Shown in pieces: positions 1 to 11,671 of a stretch of DNA of 64,000 bases. Made by a program: the position numbers and the translations under genes. Positions within the stretch are counted from its first letter, which is position 1. Every line of letters starts with the position of its first letter. Location of the stretch: NCBI RefSeq assembly GCF_000181875.2, contig NZ_ABJZ02000002.1:1-64000 (forward strand), given 5' to 3'. The DNA comes from [Borrelia] finlandensis (GTDB lineage: Bacteria; Spirochaetota; Spirochaetia; Borreliales; Borreliaceae). Under the pieces are notes generated by a model. It made no database searches, was not told the origin of the DNA, and saw only the letters and a list, made by a program, of their open reading frames with translations.

Positions 1-62
<62 letters not shown>

Positions 63-76
63 TCTTACAATTTAAA

Positions 77-106
77 ATGTTAGCACAACTTTATTATGAG
101 TGTCAA
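77..106 (-). promoter_or_regulatory. promoter of tRNA-fMet
   Basis: On the minus strand an exact TTGACA (101-106) is followed after 18 bases by TAACAT (77-82), about 14 bases before the tRNA 5' end. This is a good sigma-70-type match. It lies in the gap between the tRNA and the upstream cation-efflux gene. Confidence 0.7.
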
Positions 107-129
107 TTATTTGTTTATTATTAATTTAA

Positions 130-1473
130 TTAGACTAAAAAATATATATCATTTATTTCTTTATATTCTTGTTTTATGATTTTTTTAATATCTTGTGTTT
201 TATTTATAAAATTTTTAAAGTCATTTTCTGAATTTAAATTTATTTTGATATAAAGCACAAGTTTGTTGCCTTGATTATGAAAATTGAGTGTTTTAAAGTT
301 TATATTTGAATTTTTTAACGTGTCTTTTACGCTTCTTTTAAGATCTATATTTTGTTTTGAGAGCAAATTGTTTGCGTTATTTATTATTACGTTAAGCCCT
401 TCTTTTATTATGATAAAGCCAATAAATATAGACATAATTTTGTCAAAGCCACTCCACATGTAGGTTGCAAGCAGTAAACTTAGTGTAATCCCACCATGTG
501 AGAATATACAGTTTTTATCAGCAGAAGCTAGTGCTAAGAGAAGTTGATTGTTGTATCTTTTTCCTATTTGAAATTTTGTCAAATATTCTATTATTTTCAC
601 TATAAAAAAAATGAAGGGGGTTAATGGTATCCACAAGCTTTTTTTAAGAGATTTATTTGAAAATATTTCTAGTATGTTTTTTTTGTCTTCTTCGTTGTGG
701 TCGTGGTTATGATCGTGTGAGTGGTAATGGTCATGTTCATCTATAGTATCATTTTTATTTTTGTTCTGGTGTATGTGTAGATTAAATCCAGACTCTCCCC
801 CAAGAGTGATAAATTTATTTAATCCGGTTGTATTTAGAAATAGTGTAAATCCTGTCATAAGTATAATTATTCCCATGATAAAAGCTATTAAGCTTTCCAT
901 TAGTTTGTGTCCATAAGGATAATGGATGGTTTCAGGCTTGCTTGTAATTTTCAAACTAAAATAAGTTATTGTAGATAAAACAAGGTCGGCCATCACGTGG
1001 AAAGCATCAGCAATAAGTGCAAATGAATTAAACAATATTCCAACAGTAAGCTTAGAAGATATTGATGCTACTTCAGTAAATATAGAGATTATTCCTATTC
1101 CCATTACAAATTTATCTTCTTCTATTTCAGGTGCTAATTCTTTTTTATATTTAGAATCGTTATGTTCAAATCCCAAGCTTAAAAGCTCTTCTTGTATTTC
1201 AGCAATTTGGCATGAAATTGTTTTAAACTTATTTTTTTTGCCGTAGTGAATTAAATTGCTAATCATTATTCTTTCTATGCCTTCCGATTTAAAATCATCA
1301 TCAATATAAAAATTAATTATTTCAATTTGATCAGCTTTTGCTTTTGCTTTAAGATTTGCAATTAATTTTGAATTAGTTTCAATATAAACAATGTAGATAT
1401 CTTCTTTTTTTAAAGTATCCAGTTTTAAATAAGCAAATTTATGAATGTTTTTTAAGCTTATTACCTTGACCAT
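130..1473 (-). CDS. cation diffusion facilitator-type metal exporter with N-terminal GNAT-like domain
   Basis: 447 residues. Residues 121-380 resemble a cation diffusion facilitator: several membrane segments, an HxxxD metal site in the second helix (H159, D163), the family motif HYPYGHK (184-190), and a histidine-rich loop (about 245-260) typical of zinc exporters. The last 65 residues fit the cytoplasmic domain. In the later helix where HxxxD is usual, the sequence reads CxxxH (C322, H326). Residues 1-115 are extra; the stretch 53-105, with a SEGIERIM turn and an ending LLSLGFE, looks like the acetyl-CoA-binding half of a GNAT acetyltransferase. An AGGAG site precedes the ATG. Divergent from the next gene. 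The transporter family is fairly sure; the metal and the role of the N-terminal domain are not. Probably BB0616 of B31. Confidence 0.8.
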   Translation of the reverse strand: MVKVISLKNIHKFAYLKLDTLKKEDIYIVYIETNSKLIANLKAKAKADQIEIINFYIDDDFKSEGIERIMISNLIHYGKKNKFKTISCQIAEIQEELLSLGFEHNDSKYKKELAPEIEEDKFVMGIGIISIFTEVASISSKLTVGILFNSFALIADAFHVMADLVLSTITYFSLKITSKPETIHYPYGHKLMESLIAFIMGIIILMTGFTLFLNTTGLNKFITLGGESGFNLHIHQNKNKNDTIDEHDHYHSHDHNHDHNEEDKKNILEIFSNKSLKKSLWIPLTPFIFFIVKIIEYLTKFQIGKRYNNQLLLALASADKNCIFSHGGITLSLLLATYMWSGFDKIMSIFIGFIIIKEGLNVIINNANNLLSKQNIDLKRSVKDTLKNSNINFKTLNFHNQGNKLVLYIKINLNSENDFKNFINKTQDIKKIIKQEYKEINDIYFLV

Positions 1474-1594
1474 AATTGTAACATTCTCCTAGTTGTTGCA
1501 TAATTTTACCATATTAGCAGTAATGTTAAATTTTATCATTTATTAAATTTAAGCTCAATCTTGGTTTGTTGGGGGCAAAAGTGAGGGATATTTT

Positions 1595-1963
1595 ATGCGG
1601 CAAGCAGATTTTTTTGTGAAAAAATGTAAAAAAATTATTTTAAATAATAATGATTTGCACAGTTTAATTGGTAATATTAAAAATATTTTTTACGAGATTT
1701 TAAAAGAGTTTGACAAAAGGTCATTAGAAGATATATTTGATTATTATTATGAAACCTATGATGTTAATAATAGTTTATACAGCTTTATAGAAAAATTTGT
1801 TCCAATTATTAATTTTTTATTATTTGAAGATTTGGAATATAATTTTAATTCTGATGAGAAAAAACTTATTTTAAATGTATTTGATTTATCTGCCAATACT
1901 CTTGAAAGCAACAAATTAAATAAGTTTGCAAGTGCTTTAGTTTCTCTAAAGATATTAAATTGA
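1595..1963 (+). CDS. hypothetical protein, 122 aa
   Basis: A small protein that I do not recognise. It is rich in Asn, Lys, Leu and Phe, has no signal peptide or clear membrane segment, and looks mainly helical. A GAGGG ribosome binding site sits just before the ATG. It is convergent with cytidine deaminase 22 bases downstream and divergent from the cation exporter, so it is probably transcribed alone. The good start site and undisturbed frame support a real gene; function unknown. Probably BB0617. Confidence 0.7.
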   Translation: MRQADFFVKKCKKIILNNNDLHSLIGNIKNIFYEILKEFDKRSLEDIFDYYYETYDVNNSLYSFIEKFVPIINFLLFEDLEYNFNSDEKKLILNVFDLSANTLESNKLNKFASALVSLKILN

Positions 1964-1985
1964 TTTAATTTTTTGCAAGTTGAGA

Positions 1986-2423
1986 TTATGTTACTCTTCG
2001 TAGCTCTTTTTTATCAAAAGGAGCTTTAAGTAAATCTTTTAATGTATAAATTTTTATTGGCGTTTTGTTTTCACTAAATGATTTAGATTCTGTTATTATT
2101 ATTTTTGTATCTTGATTAAAAAATTCTGCCATTACTTGCAAGCATATAGCGCACGGAATAGATTCAGGACTTGTATTAAGCAATAAAAAATCTATTGCTT
2201 GTACACCAATTTTTGCAATCATATTCAAAATTGCACTTCTTTCTGCGCAACAAGTTGCTCCAAAACTTGCATTCTCAACATTTGTTCCAATGAAAAAATC
2301 GTTTGTTTTGGTCTTAATGCAGGCACCTACTTTGAATTTTGAGTATGGAGAATATGAATTATTTCGTGCTTTTTCTGCCATATAAAATGCTTTATCTATA
2401 TCTTCTTGTTTTAGTTTTTCCAA
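1986..2423 (-). CDS. cdd: cytidine deaminase
   Basis: 145 residues, normal for the homotetrameric bacterial enzyme that converts cytidine or deoxycytidine to uridine or deoxyuridine with one zinc per subunit. The substrate-binding NVENASFG (48-55) is followed by the catalytic CAE (C59, E61) and the PCAIC zinc motif (C91, C94), so all three cysteine ligands and the proton-shuttle glutamate are present. The C-terminus is basic and slightly longer than usual. It supplies uridine to an organism that depends on pyrimidine salvage. It is divergent from dhhP with about 115 bases between the starts. Probably BB0618. Confidence 0.93.
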   Translation of the reverse strand: MEKLKQEDIDKAFYMAEKARNNSYSPYSKFKVGACIKTKTNDFFIGTNVENASFGATCCAERSAILNMIAKIGVQAIDFLLLNTSPESIPCAICLQVMAEFFNQDTKIIITESKSFSENKTPIKIYTLKDLLKAPFDKKELRRVT

Positions 2424-2501
2424 AATTTTCCACCTGTTATATTTTATTAGCCATTGTGGTTTATTTTATTGAAATATTGTAATATAGTCAATGTAAAATA
2501 A

Positions 2502-5148
<2,647 letters not shown>

Positions 5149-5244
5149 TTAACCATATAAATAATAAATGCTAATTTAGTAATTTATATTTATTAGCAAG
5201 CTATTTTGTATTATACTTTATAATAATGCTTTTAAATAATAACA

Positions 5245-5273
5245 TTGACAAAGCATTATTGAATTTATACACT
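5245..5273 (+). promoter_or_regulatory. promoter of tRNA-Met
   Basis: An exact TTGACA (5245-5250) is followed by overlapping -10 candidates, TATACA (5266-5271, 15-base spacer) or TACACT (5268-5273, 17-base spacer), about 15 bases before the tRNA. It may also drive the DJ-1-like gene that starts 13 bases after the tRNA. Confidence 0.7.
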
Positions 5274-5287
5274 TAATAAAAGTTTAA

Positions 5288-5361
5288 GCTGATGTAGCTC
5301 AGTTGGTTAGAGCACTCGGCTCATATCCGAGTTGTCGTGGGTTCAAGTCCCTCCATCAGCA
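5288..5361 (+). tRNA. tRNA-Met (CAU), probably elongator
   Basis: A complete cloverleaf: acceptor GCTGATG/CATCAGC with discriminator A, D arm, anticodon arm CTCGG-CTCATAT-CCGAG, and T arm containing GTTCAAGTC. The anticodon at 5322-5324 is CAT. The initiator features of the other CAT tRNA in the window are absent. A CAT tRNA can be elongator Met or the lysidine-modified Ile2 tRNA; Met is favoured, but this cannot be settled by eye. CCA is not encoded. Confidence 0.9.
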
Positions 5362-5374
5362 TTAGAGGTTGTAA

Positions 5375-5929
5375 ATGGTAGTAGGAATTATTCTTGCAAA
5401 TGGCTTTGAAGATATTGAGGCCATAATCCCGATTGATATTTTAAGACGGGGTAATGTTAATATTCAAATTATCAGTGCAAATGATAGCAATGTTGTGATA
5501 AGTTCAAAAGGCGTTTCTTTTTTAGCAGATGATATAATATCAAACTGTAAGGAAAATTGTTTTGATCTAATAATTCTCCCAGGAGGTATGCCTGGAGCTA
5601 CTAATCTTTTTAATTCAAAAGAATTGGATTTGATTTTAAAAGATATGAATTCCAAAGGTAAATATATTGCAGCTATTTGTGCTTCTCCGGTAGTAGTGCT
5701 TGCTGCTAAAGGTCTTCTAGGATTCAATAAGTTTACATGTTATCCAAGTTTGGAAAAAAATGTTCTTGATGGTGAGTTTGTAGATGAAAATGTTGTTAGA
5801 AGCAATAATTTTATTACTTCTAAAGGAGTTGGAACTTCATTTGAATTTGCTTTTACTCTTCTTGAAATGGTAAAAGGAAAGCAAATAATGGAAGATGTTA
5901 AAAAAGCAACTTTACTTTGCAAGAGTTAA
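5375..5929 (+). CDS. DJ-1/PfpI (ThiJ) family protein
   Basis: 184 residues, typical of the DJ-1 clade. The conserved acid E15 in FEDIEA and the nucleophile C102 in AAICASP form the pair that sits at the DJ-1 active site, and the PGGMPG strand (69-74) is conserved. Older annotation calls such proteins a thiazole monophosphate biosynthesis enzyme (ThiJ), but the family is better linked to glyoxal or glycation repair and oxidative-stress chaperone roles. The exact activity is unknown. GAGG precedes the ATG, only 13 bases after tRNA-Met, so both may share one transcript. Convergent with ackA. Probably BB0621. Confidence 0.88.
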   Translation: MVVGIILANGFEDIEAIIPIDILRRGNVNIQIISANDSNVVISSKGVSFLADDIISNCKENCFDLIILPGGMPGATNLFNSKELDLILKDMNSKGKYIAAICASPVVVLAAKGLLGFNKFTCYPSLEKNVLDGEFVDENVVRSNNFITSKGVGTSFEFAFTLLEMVKGKQIMEDVKKATLLCKS

Positions 5930-5991
5930 ATATAAATCTATTTTAAATAATTATAATAAATAAACCAGATTTTAGTTTTTAAAATTGTAAA

Positions 5992-7209
5992 TTATAAATT
6001 TTTTGGAATTAAATTATAAATGTCTTCAAGAATGGTTGATTCTTCGTTTGTTGGTATTGCCAGTATTTTTACTTTGCTTTTAATGGTTGATATTTCAGAT
6101 TCTAAGGTTTTACTTTGGGACATTTTGTTTTTTTCAAGGTCCAGCTCTATTCCAATTTTTTCAAATCCTTTTAACGCAAGATCTCTTACTTTATAATCAA
6201 CAACCCCAATTCCACCTGTAAAGACTATTGCATCGACATTAAAATCGAGAGCGGCAATGTAAGATCCAATATATTTTTTCATTCTATATGTCATTATTTC
6301 TACTGCAATTTTTGATTGATATTCTCCTTCTTTAATTTTGTTCCAAATATCTCTCATATCATTTGATTTTTCAGAAATTCCTAGCATGCCGCTTTTTTTA
6401 TTTAATATTTCTTCAATTTGTTTAGTGTTTTTATTTAATATTGTGCTCATCAAATTAATAATTGATGGATCTATATTTCCACTTCTTGTTCCCATTACAA
6501 GGCCTTCAAGCGGAGTAATTCCCATGCTTGTGTCGTAAGATTTTCCATCTTTTACAGCATTAATACTTGCTCCGTTTCCAAGATGCAATATTATTAAATT
6601 TAGATTATCTATTTTTTTATTTAAAATTTCTGAGGTTCTTTTTGTTATGTACGAATAAGAGAGTCCGTGAAAGCCATATTTTCTGATACTGTGATTTTTA
6701 TACCAAGAATATGGTACTGCGTAAAGAAAAGCGTGTTCTTTTATAGTTTGATGCCAGGATGTATCGAAGCATAAAACTTGTTTGGTGTGTGGCAAAATTT
6801 TAAGCACTGCTTCTATTGCGATGATTGCACTTGGGTTGTGAAGTGGAGCAAGTTCAGAAATTTGTTTTAATGTATTTAAAATACTGGTTTTAAGAATTAC
6901 TGAATTTTTAAGACTTGAGCCTCCATGTACAACTCTGTGTCCTATTATTTTAATCTCACTAAGAGTTTTAAGGATTTTTAAATTGCTGTTTGTGAGTATT
7001 TTAAACATTTTTTCTATTGCTTTTTGGTGATTTTCAATTCCTTTTTCAGATCTTTCTGTTGTTGATCCGTCAGTATTTACAATTTTTATGATTGATTTTT
7101 TCTCTTTTATTTTTTCAATAATTCCAGATATTATTTTTTTTGAATTTTCATATTGATAAATAGCGAATTTTAATGAAGAACTTCCTGTGTTTATGATTAA
7201 TATTTTCAT
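5992..7209 (-). CDS. ackA: acetate kinase
   Basis: 405 residues. Makes ATP and acetate from acetyl phosphate, or acetyl phosphate from exogenous acetate. N7 in NTGSSS, R92 in GHRVVHGG, D149 in FDTSW, H181 in FHGLS and R242 in GTRSG all match the catalytic set of the family. I chose the ATG at 7209 because AAAGGA lies just upstream and the protein then begins [10 protein letters not shown] like other acetate kinases; the frame stays open to 7233 without a better site. It follows mfd by 25 bases on the same strand and probably shares its transcript. Acetyl phosphate in Borrelia feeds mevalonate synthesis and has been linked to Rrp2-RpoS control. A decayed copy of codons about 77-101 lies at 31677-31753. 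Probably BB0622. Confidence 0.96.
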   Translation of the reverse strand: MKILIINTGSSSLKFAIYQYENSKKIISGIIEKIKEKKSIIKIVNTDGSTTERSEKGIENHQKAIEKMFKILTNSNLKILKTLSEIKIIGHRVVHGGSSLKNSVILKTSILNTLKQISELAPLHNPSAIIAIEAVLKILPHTKQVLCFDTSWHQTIKEHAFLYAVPYSWYKNHSIRKYGFHGLSYSYITKRTSEILNKKIDNLNLIILHLGNGASINAVKDGKSYDTSMGITPLEGLVMGTRSGNIDPSIINLMSTILNKNTKQIEEILNKKSGMLGISEKSNDMRDIWNKIKEGEYQSKIAVEIMTYRMKKYIGSYIAALDFNVDAIVFTGGIGVVDYKVRDLALKGFEKIGIELDLEKNKMSQSKTLESEISTIKSKVKILAIPTNEESTILEDIYNLIPKNL

Positions 7210-7234
7210 TTTTTTTCCTTTTGTATTTAACAAG

Positions 7235-10200
7235 TTATGTGTTTGTCTTTAGTAAGTTAATATTTTTGTATATGTAATTTATTTTCTCAGATTTTTCAAT
7301 ATTTTTAAAGCTTAAAAATATTGATTTTTGATATGAGGGATTTAATATTAATAAATTAGGATGTTTTTGAAGTATTTCTATTATTTTTTCCATAGGAATG
7401 CTTTCTATATTTTGGTATTCTATTTCCAAAACTCTGTTTGTTTCTTTTAATTTTGTTATGTTTAAATTTTTTGCCAAAATTTTAAGCTCAGCCAACATTA
7501 ATAGACTGTTTATTTCTTCGGGTATTGGGCCAAAGTTGTCGTGGAGCTCTGATCTTATTTTTTTACTTTCTTCTTCAGTTTGAATTTTAAAGATTTTTTT
7601 GTAGATTAGTAGTTTATCCTGCTCATTTTTTGCATAATTTTCAGGAATAAATCCACTATAGTTAATTTCAATATCAACCTCTTCTTCGTCTGATGAGATT
7701 TTTCCCATTTTCTTTTCAATTGCTTTATTTAGCATTGTTAGATAGTAATCTAGTCCAATCGATTCAATTTCCCCATGTTGTTCTCTACCAAGTAAATTGC
7801 CAACACCCCTTATTTCCATATCTTTCATTGCTATTTTAAATCCTGCTCCTAGCTCTGAAAATTCTGTTATTGCTCTTAGTCTTTCAATAGAGCGTTCATT
7901 TAGCTTTTCGCTGTCTTGGTACAAAAAATAAGCATAAGCTTTTTGAGATCCTCTTCCAACCCTTCCTTTTAGTTGATATAGCTGTGCAAGTCCAAACTTG
8001 TTTGCATTATTGATTATTATTGTATTTGCATTTGGAATGTCTATTCCATTTTCAATTATTGTTGTTGCCAATAAAATTTGATACGCTTTTTTAATAAAAT
8101 TGTGCATTATATTTTCAATCTCTTCTCCTGTTAGTTTTCCATGAATTATTGCAATTCTTGCATAAGGTGTTAATTTTTCAATTAGTGTTTTTAAATAATA
8201 CAGTTCTTCAATATTATGATTTACTAAAAAAACTTGACCATCTCGAGACAGTTCACTCTCAATTGCATGTTTTATTAAAAGTTCACTAAACGATTCTAAA
8301 TAAGCTTCTATTTTTACTCTGTTTTGAGGCGGAATTTTTAAAACGGAAATATCTCTAAGCTTAATTAGTGACATGTGAAGAGATCTGGGAATTGGTGTTG
8401 CAGAAAGAGCAAGGCAATCAACCGAAATTCTTATTTCTTTAAGTTTTTCTTTTTCTTTTACGCCAAATCTTTGTTCTTCATCAATTATTATTAACCCTAA
8501 ATTTTTGCAGGTGAATTTTTTTGAAAGAATTTTGTGTGTTCCTATGATTATATCAATTTTTCCACTTTTAAGTTCTTTTAAAATCCGGCTTTCTGCGTTA
8601 TTTTTTATAAATCTGCTTAATACTTCGATTTTGATTGGAAAATTTTTAAATCTTTTTTTGAATGTATTGAAATGCTGTTCTGCTAAGATAGTTGTTGGCG
8701 AGAGTACAATAACCTGTTTGTTTCCCATTACGGCTTTAAAAGCAGCTCTCATAGCAACTTCAGTTTTTCCAAATCCAACATCTCCACAAAGAAGGCGATC
8801 CATCACTTTGAAGCTCATCATATCTTCTTTTATTTCTTTTATTGCTTTTATTTGATCTGGAGTTTCATTGTATGGAAATTCAGATTCAAATAACAATTGT
8901 AATTCGTTATCTTCTGGGTATTTAATACCTTTGATGCTTTCTCTTTTTGAATAAAGTTCTATTAATTTGTCTGCAATCTCTTCGATTCTTTTTTTTGCGT
9001 TTGCTTTGTTTTTTATCCATGTTTTAGAACTAATTTTATCTAATTTAATATTTTTAGGATCACTTCCAATGTATTTTTGGATTAAATTTGTTTGTTCAAT
9101 TGGAATAAATAGTTTTTCTCCTTCAGCGTATTCAATTTCAATATAATCCTTTTCAAGAGAGCTTGTTTTTATTCTCTTTATTTGCTTAAATATGCCAATT
9201 CCATGGTTTATGTGAACTACATGACTATTTTTCTCAATCCCAACAAAAGAGTCAATAGCTTTTGTTTTTGAAGATTCAAAGGCTTTGTTTATTTTTTGCC
9301 CCGTATTGAAAATGTTTGATTCAAGAATAATGGCAATTTTTTCTTTTTCTATTATTAAAGAGCTAGATATTTTTAAAACCCCAATTGATACTTTTGGCAA
9401 TTCTTTGAAAATATATTTAAGTTTTTCTTTTTGTGATTCAGATTCTGCTGCAATAATGATTTTAAATCCATTTTTCAGCCAATTTTCAAATTCTTCTTTT
9501 GTAAGTGCTATATTTGAAAAAAAGTTTCTCTCATTTTCGATTTTAAACTCGATAATTTCTTTGGATTCAGGGCTTTTAATTTTTGAAAATAAAACATCGC
9601 TTTTTAGATTGAAGTTTTTATAATTTAAGAGAATTCTTTTTGGATCAATTATATTTTTACCGGCTTCTTCTGCTTCTTTGTAAAGCTTTTCGTATTCTTG
9701 ATGTATTTTTTCAATTTCTTTTTCGAAATTGTTAATTTCAAAGTTTACAATAGGTGTGTGTTTTTCAATCTCATCACCCAAGTAAGTATTTGCTACTAGT
9801 GGATAAAACATTTCTTCTGTTTTTGTTTCTTTTTTAAAATCCAACTCTTCAAGAATCTTTTTATATTCAACAGATTTAATTTTTGTTTTTAAGGTGTTAA
9901 TAGTTTCATCGTCCCAAATAATTTCTTTTTTTGGAAGAATTTGGAATTCTAAAATTTCATTATCGTGTTTTAATTGGGTTAAGGGATTAAATTTTCTTAT
10001 TTCTTCTATTTTGTCAAAGTTTAGTGCAATTCTTATTGGATTTTGTTCTCCAAAAGGGTATATATCTATAATTTCTCCTTTTACTGTAAATTCTCCTGGA
10101 ATTGTTACTCTTAATGTTTTTTCATATCCCAATGTTATAAGAGTTTTTTCAATGTCTGCTGTATTAATATTGGTATTTTTTTCAATTTTATATATATTCT

Positions 10201-10612
10201 TTAGTAATGTATTTTTATCGGGTATTTTGCTAAGCAATGATTTCAAGACTGTAATATATATTCCAGGGGTTTTTTTATAAAAATTGATTAAAAATTTGAT
10301 TCTTTCGTTAAAGATCGTACTTTTTGAGCCAATGCCCTTGTATACAAGGGGGCTAAAATAGTTAAGCTCAAAGATTTGATTTGTAATTACCTGTAAATCG
10401 TTTTTGATTTTATCTAATGTGTGTTCGTCTTTAACTATTAATATTATTTTCCCGGTTTTACTATATTCTTTGATTTTTTTAATTAAAAAGGCTTTGAAAA
10501 ATCCTTCATATCCTGTTAATGAAAAAAATGTATTTTGTTCTAAAAATTCTTTCATTTTTTTTAAATTGGAATTATTCCTTAATATTGTTGTTAGTTCTTC
10601 ATCTATATTCAT
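7235..10612 (-). CDS. mfd: transcription-repair coupling factor Mfd
   Basis: 1125 residues, normal for Mfd, the ATP-driven translocase that removes RNA polymerase stalled at DNA damage and recruits UvrA. In order: a UvrB-like N-terminal region, the RNA-polymerase-interaction domain with [11 protein letters not shown], then superfamily-2 motor motifs: Walker [10 protein letters not shown] near residue 610, DEEQRFG near 711, SATPIPRS, and [14 protein letters not shown], followed by the C-terminal TRCF domain. ATG start with a weak upstream site. First gene of a likely mfd-ackA unit, divergent from the exported protein at 10709. Probably BB0623. Confidence 0.96.
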   Translation of the reverse strand: MNIDEELTTILRNNSNLKKMKEFLEQNTFFSLTGYEGFFKAFLIKKIKEYSKTGKIILIVKDEHTLDKIKNDLQVITNQIFELNYFSPLVYKGIGSKSTIFNERIKFLINFYKKTPGIYITVLKSLLSKIPDKNTLLKNIYKIEKNTNINTADIEKTLITLGYEKTLRVTIPGEFTVKGEIIDIYPFGEQNPIRIALNFDKIEEIRKFNPLTQLKHDNEILEFQILPKKEIIWDDETINTLKTKIKSVEYKKILEELDFKKETKTEEMFYPLVANTYLGDEIEKHTPIVNFEINNFEKEIEKIHQEYEKLYKEAEEAGKNIIDPKRILLNYKNFNLKSDVLFSKIKSPESKEIIEFKIENERNFFSNIALTKEEFENWLKNGFKIIIAAESESQKEKLKYIFKELPKVSIGVLKISSSLIIEKEKIAIILESNIFNTGQKINKAFESSKTKAIDSFVGIEKNSHVVHINHGIGIFKQIKRIKTSSLEKDYIEIEYAEGEKLFIPIEQTNLIQKYIGSDPKNIKLDKISSKTWIKNKANAKKRIEEIADKLIELYSKRESIKGIKYPEDNELQLLFESEFPYNETPDQIKAIKEIKEDMMSFKVMDRLLCGDVGFGKTEVAMRAAFKAVMGNKQVIVLSPTTILAEQHFNTFKKRFKNFPIKIEVLSRFIKNNAESRILKELKSGKIDIIIGTHKILSKKFTCKNLGLIIIDEEQRFGVKEKEKLKEIRISVDCLALSATPIPRSLHMSLIKLRDISVLKIPPQNRVKIEAYLESFSELLIKHAIESELSRDGQVFLVNHNIEELYYLKTLIEKLTPYARIAIIHGKLTGEEIENIMHNFIKKAYQILLATTIIENGIDIPNANTIIINNANKFGLAQLYQLKGRVGRGSQKAYAYFLYQDSEKLNERSIERLRAITEFSELGAGFKIAMKDMEIRGVGNLLGREQHGEIESIGLDYYLTMLNKAIEKKMGKISSDEEEVDIEINYSGFIPENYAKNEQDKLLIYKKIFKIQTEEESKKIRSELHDNFGPIPEEINSLLMLAELKILAKNLNITKLKETNRVLEIEYQNIESIPMEKIIEILQKHPNLLILNPSYQKSIFLSFKNIEKSEKINYIYKNINLLKTNT

Positions 10613-10637
10613 TTTTTACCTTTTTGTTTAATTAATT

Positions 10638-10655
10638 TAGTATAATAATATACTA
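10638..10655. promoter_or_regulatory. palindromic TATACT element between mfd and the divergent gene
   Basis: TAGTATA-ATAA-TATACTA is a perfect 7-bp inverted repeat in the 96-base gap between the divergent mfd and 10709 genes. Each arm holds a TATACT that resembles a -10 hexamer facing its own gene. No strong -35 is visible on either side, so this is a tentative overlapping divergent promoter or operator. Confidence 0.3.
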
Positions 10656-10708
10656 TAGGTATTATTACTTTCTTTATATATAATGTGTTTAGGTTTTGAG
10701 GGGAGCTT

Positions 10709-11671
10709 ATGAATATTAGAAAATTGCTTTTTTGTATCTTTTTTATGAATATTTCTTTTCTTTTGTTTGCGGGGGATTACAAGGGTCTTGATTTTAAAAT
10801 CAAGTTTTTTAATCAATCTATTTATCGTGTCAATAGTAATGTTTTTATTGAAGTTTCTCTTAGCAATGTGTCTGAGAGTGTTTTAACTTTAGAAATAGGC
10901 GATATTAATTCTTTTGGCTTTGATTTTGATGTTACTGATACCACCAATATTAAAGTTAAAAGACCTATTGAATATGTTAAAAAGAGATCTAAAAATGTTG
11001 CAATTCCTGTTAGAAATATGAGCTTGAGACCTAATGAAAAATTTTCTGTAGTTATTAACTTAAATCAATTTGTTAAGTTTAGTAAAGATGGAGTTTATTT
11101 TGTTAAGGGTATTTTTTTCCCAGACATTTCAGATCCATCTAAGAAAAAAGAATCCAATATTATTACGCTTTTTTTAAATGATGGTTTTGATGAAAATCCA
11201 GGTAGCATAGACCTTGTTAATTTGTCTGAAAATAATGATATTCAAGATATCTTGAAAAAGAAAAAATTATCTCCCGATGAGATTGTTAAATATTTATTAA
11301 AGGCATTGCAGCTTGGGAAAAAAGAAAAGTTCTTTTTATATCTTGATATTGAAGGTTTGTTATTAAATGACAAAGGCAAGGCATACCTTTATAAGCAAAA
11401 GTTATCACCTATTCCCAATAAAAATGTAATTGAAGAGTATAAAGAATATTTGTGGAATTCTAATAATTCAGATATTTCAAAAGCACCAAATAAATTTTCT
11501 ATTATTGAAACAACCTATTCTGATACTTCGGGCAAGGTGATTGCTGATTTATATTTTGACGATGGACAATTTTATATTTCCAAAAGATATACTTTCTTCT
11601 TCAAAAAATATGATTATTATTGGATAATTTATGATTACATTGTTCAAAATACTGGCATTAAGGAAAAGTAA
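10709..11671 (+). CDS. hypothetical exported protein, 320 aa
   Basis: A signal peptide (about residues 1-21, ending LLFAG) follows a GGGGAG ribosome binding site. Residues 25-160 look beta-rich, with alternating hydrophobic strands like an immunoglobulin-type fold. The C-terminal part (about 190-320) is mixed and ends in aromatic strands. No catalytic motif is recognised. The next gene, a LysM/amidase protein, overlaps its last 41 bases, which suggests translational coupling and a shared envelope role. Function unknown. Probably BB0624. Confidence 0.75.
   Translation: MNIRKLLFCIFFMNISFLLFAGDYKGLDFKIKFFNQSIYRVNSNVFIEVSLSNVSESVLTLEIGDINSFGFDFDVTDTTNIKVKRPIEYVKKRSKNVAIPVRNMSLRPNEKFSVVINLNQFVKFSKDGVYFVKGIFFPDISDPSKKKESNIITLFLNDGFDENPGSIDLVNLSENNDIQDILKKKKLSPDEIVKYLLKALQLGKKEKFFLYLDIEGLLLNDKGKAYLYKQKLSPIPNKNVIEEYKEYLWNSNNSDISKAPNKFSIIETTYSDTSGKVIADLYFDDGQFYISKRYTFFFKKYDYYWIIYDYIVQNTGIKEK

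Noticed and set aside
7210-7233. Longer N-terminus of acetate kinase starting at 7233
   Set aside because: The ATG at 7209 has AAAGGA upstream and gives the N-terminus seen throughout the family.
11631-11671. Frameshift joining the exported protein at 10709 and the amidase gene
   Set aside because: The overlap is between two complete genes, the second with its own signal peptide after the overlap; a coupled start is simpler.
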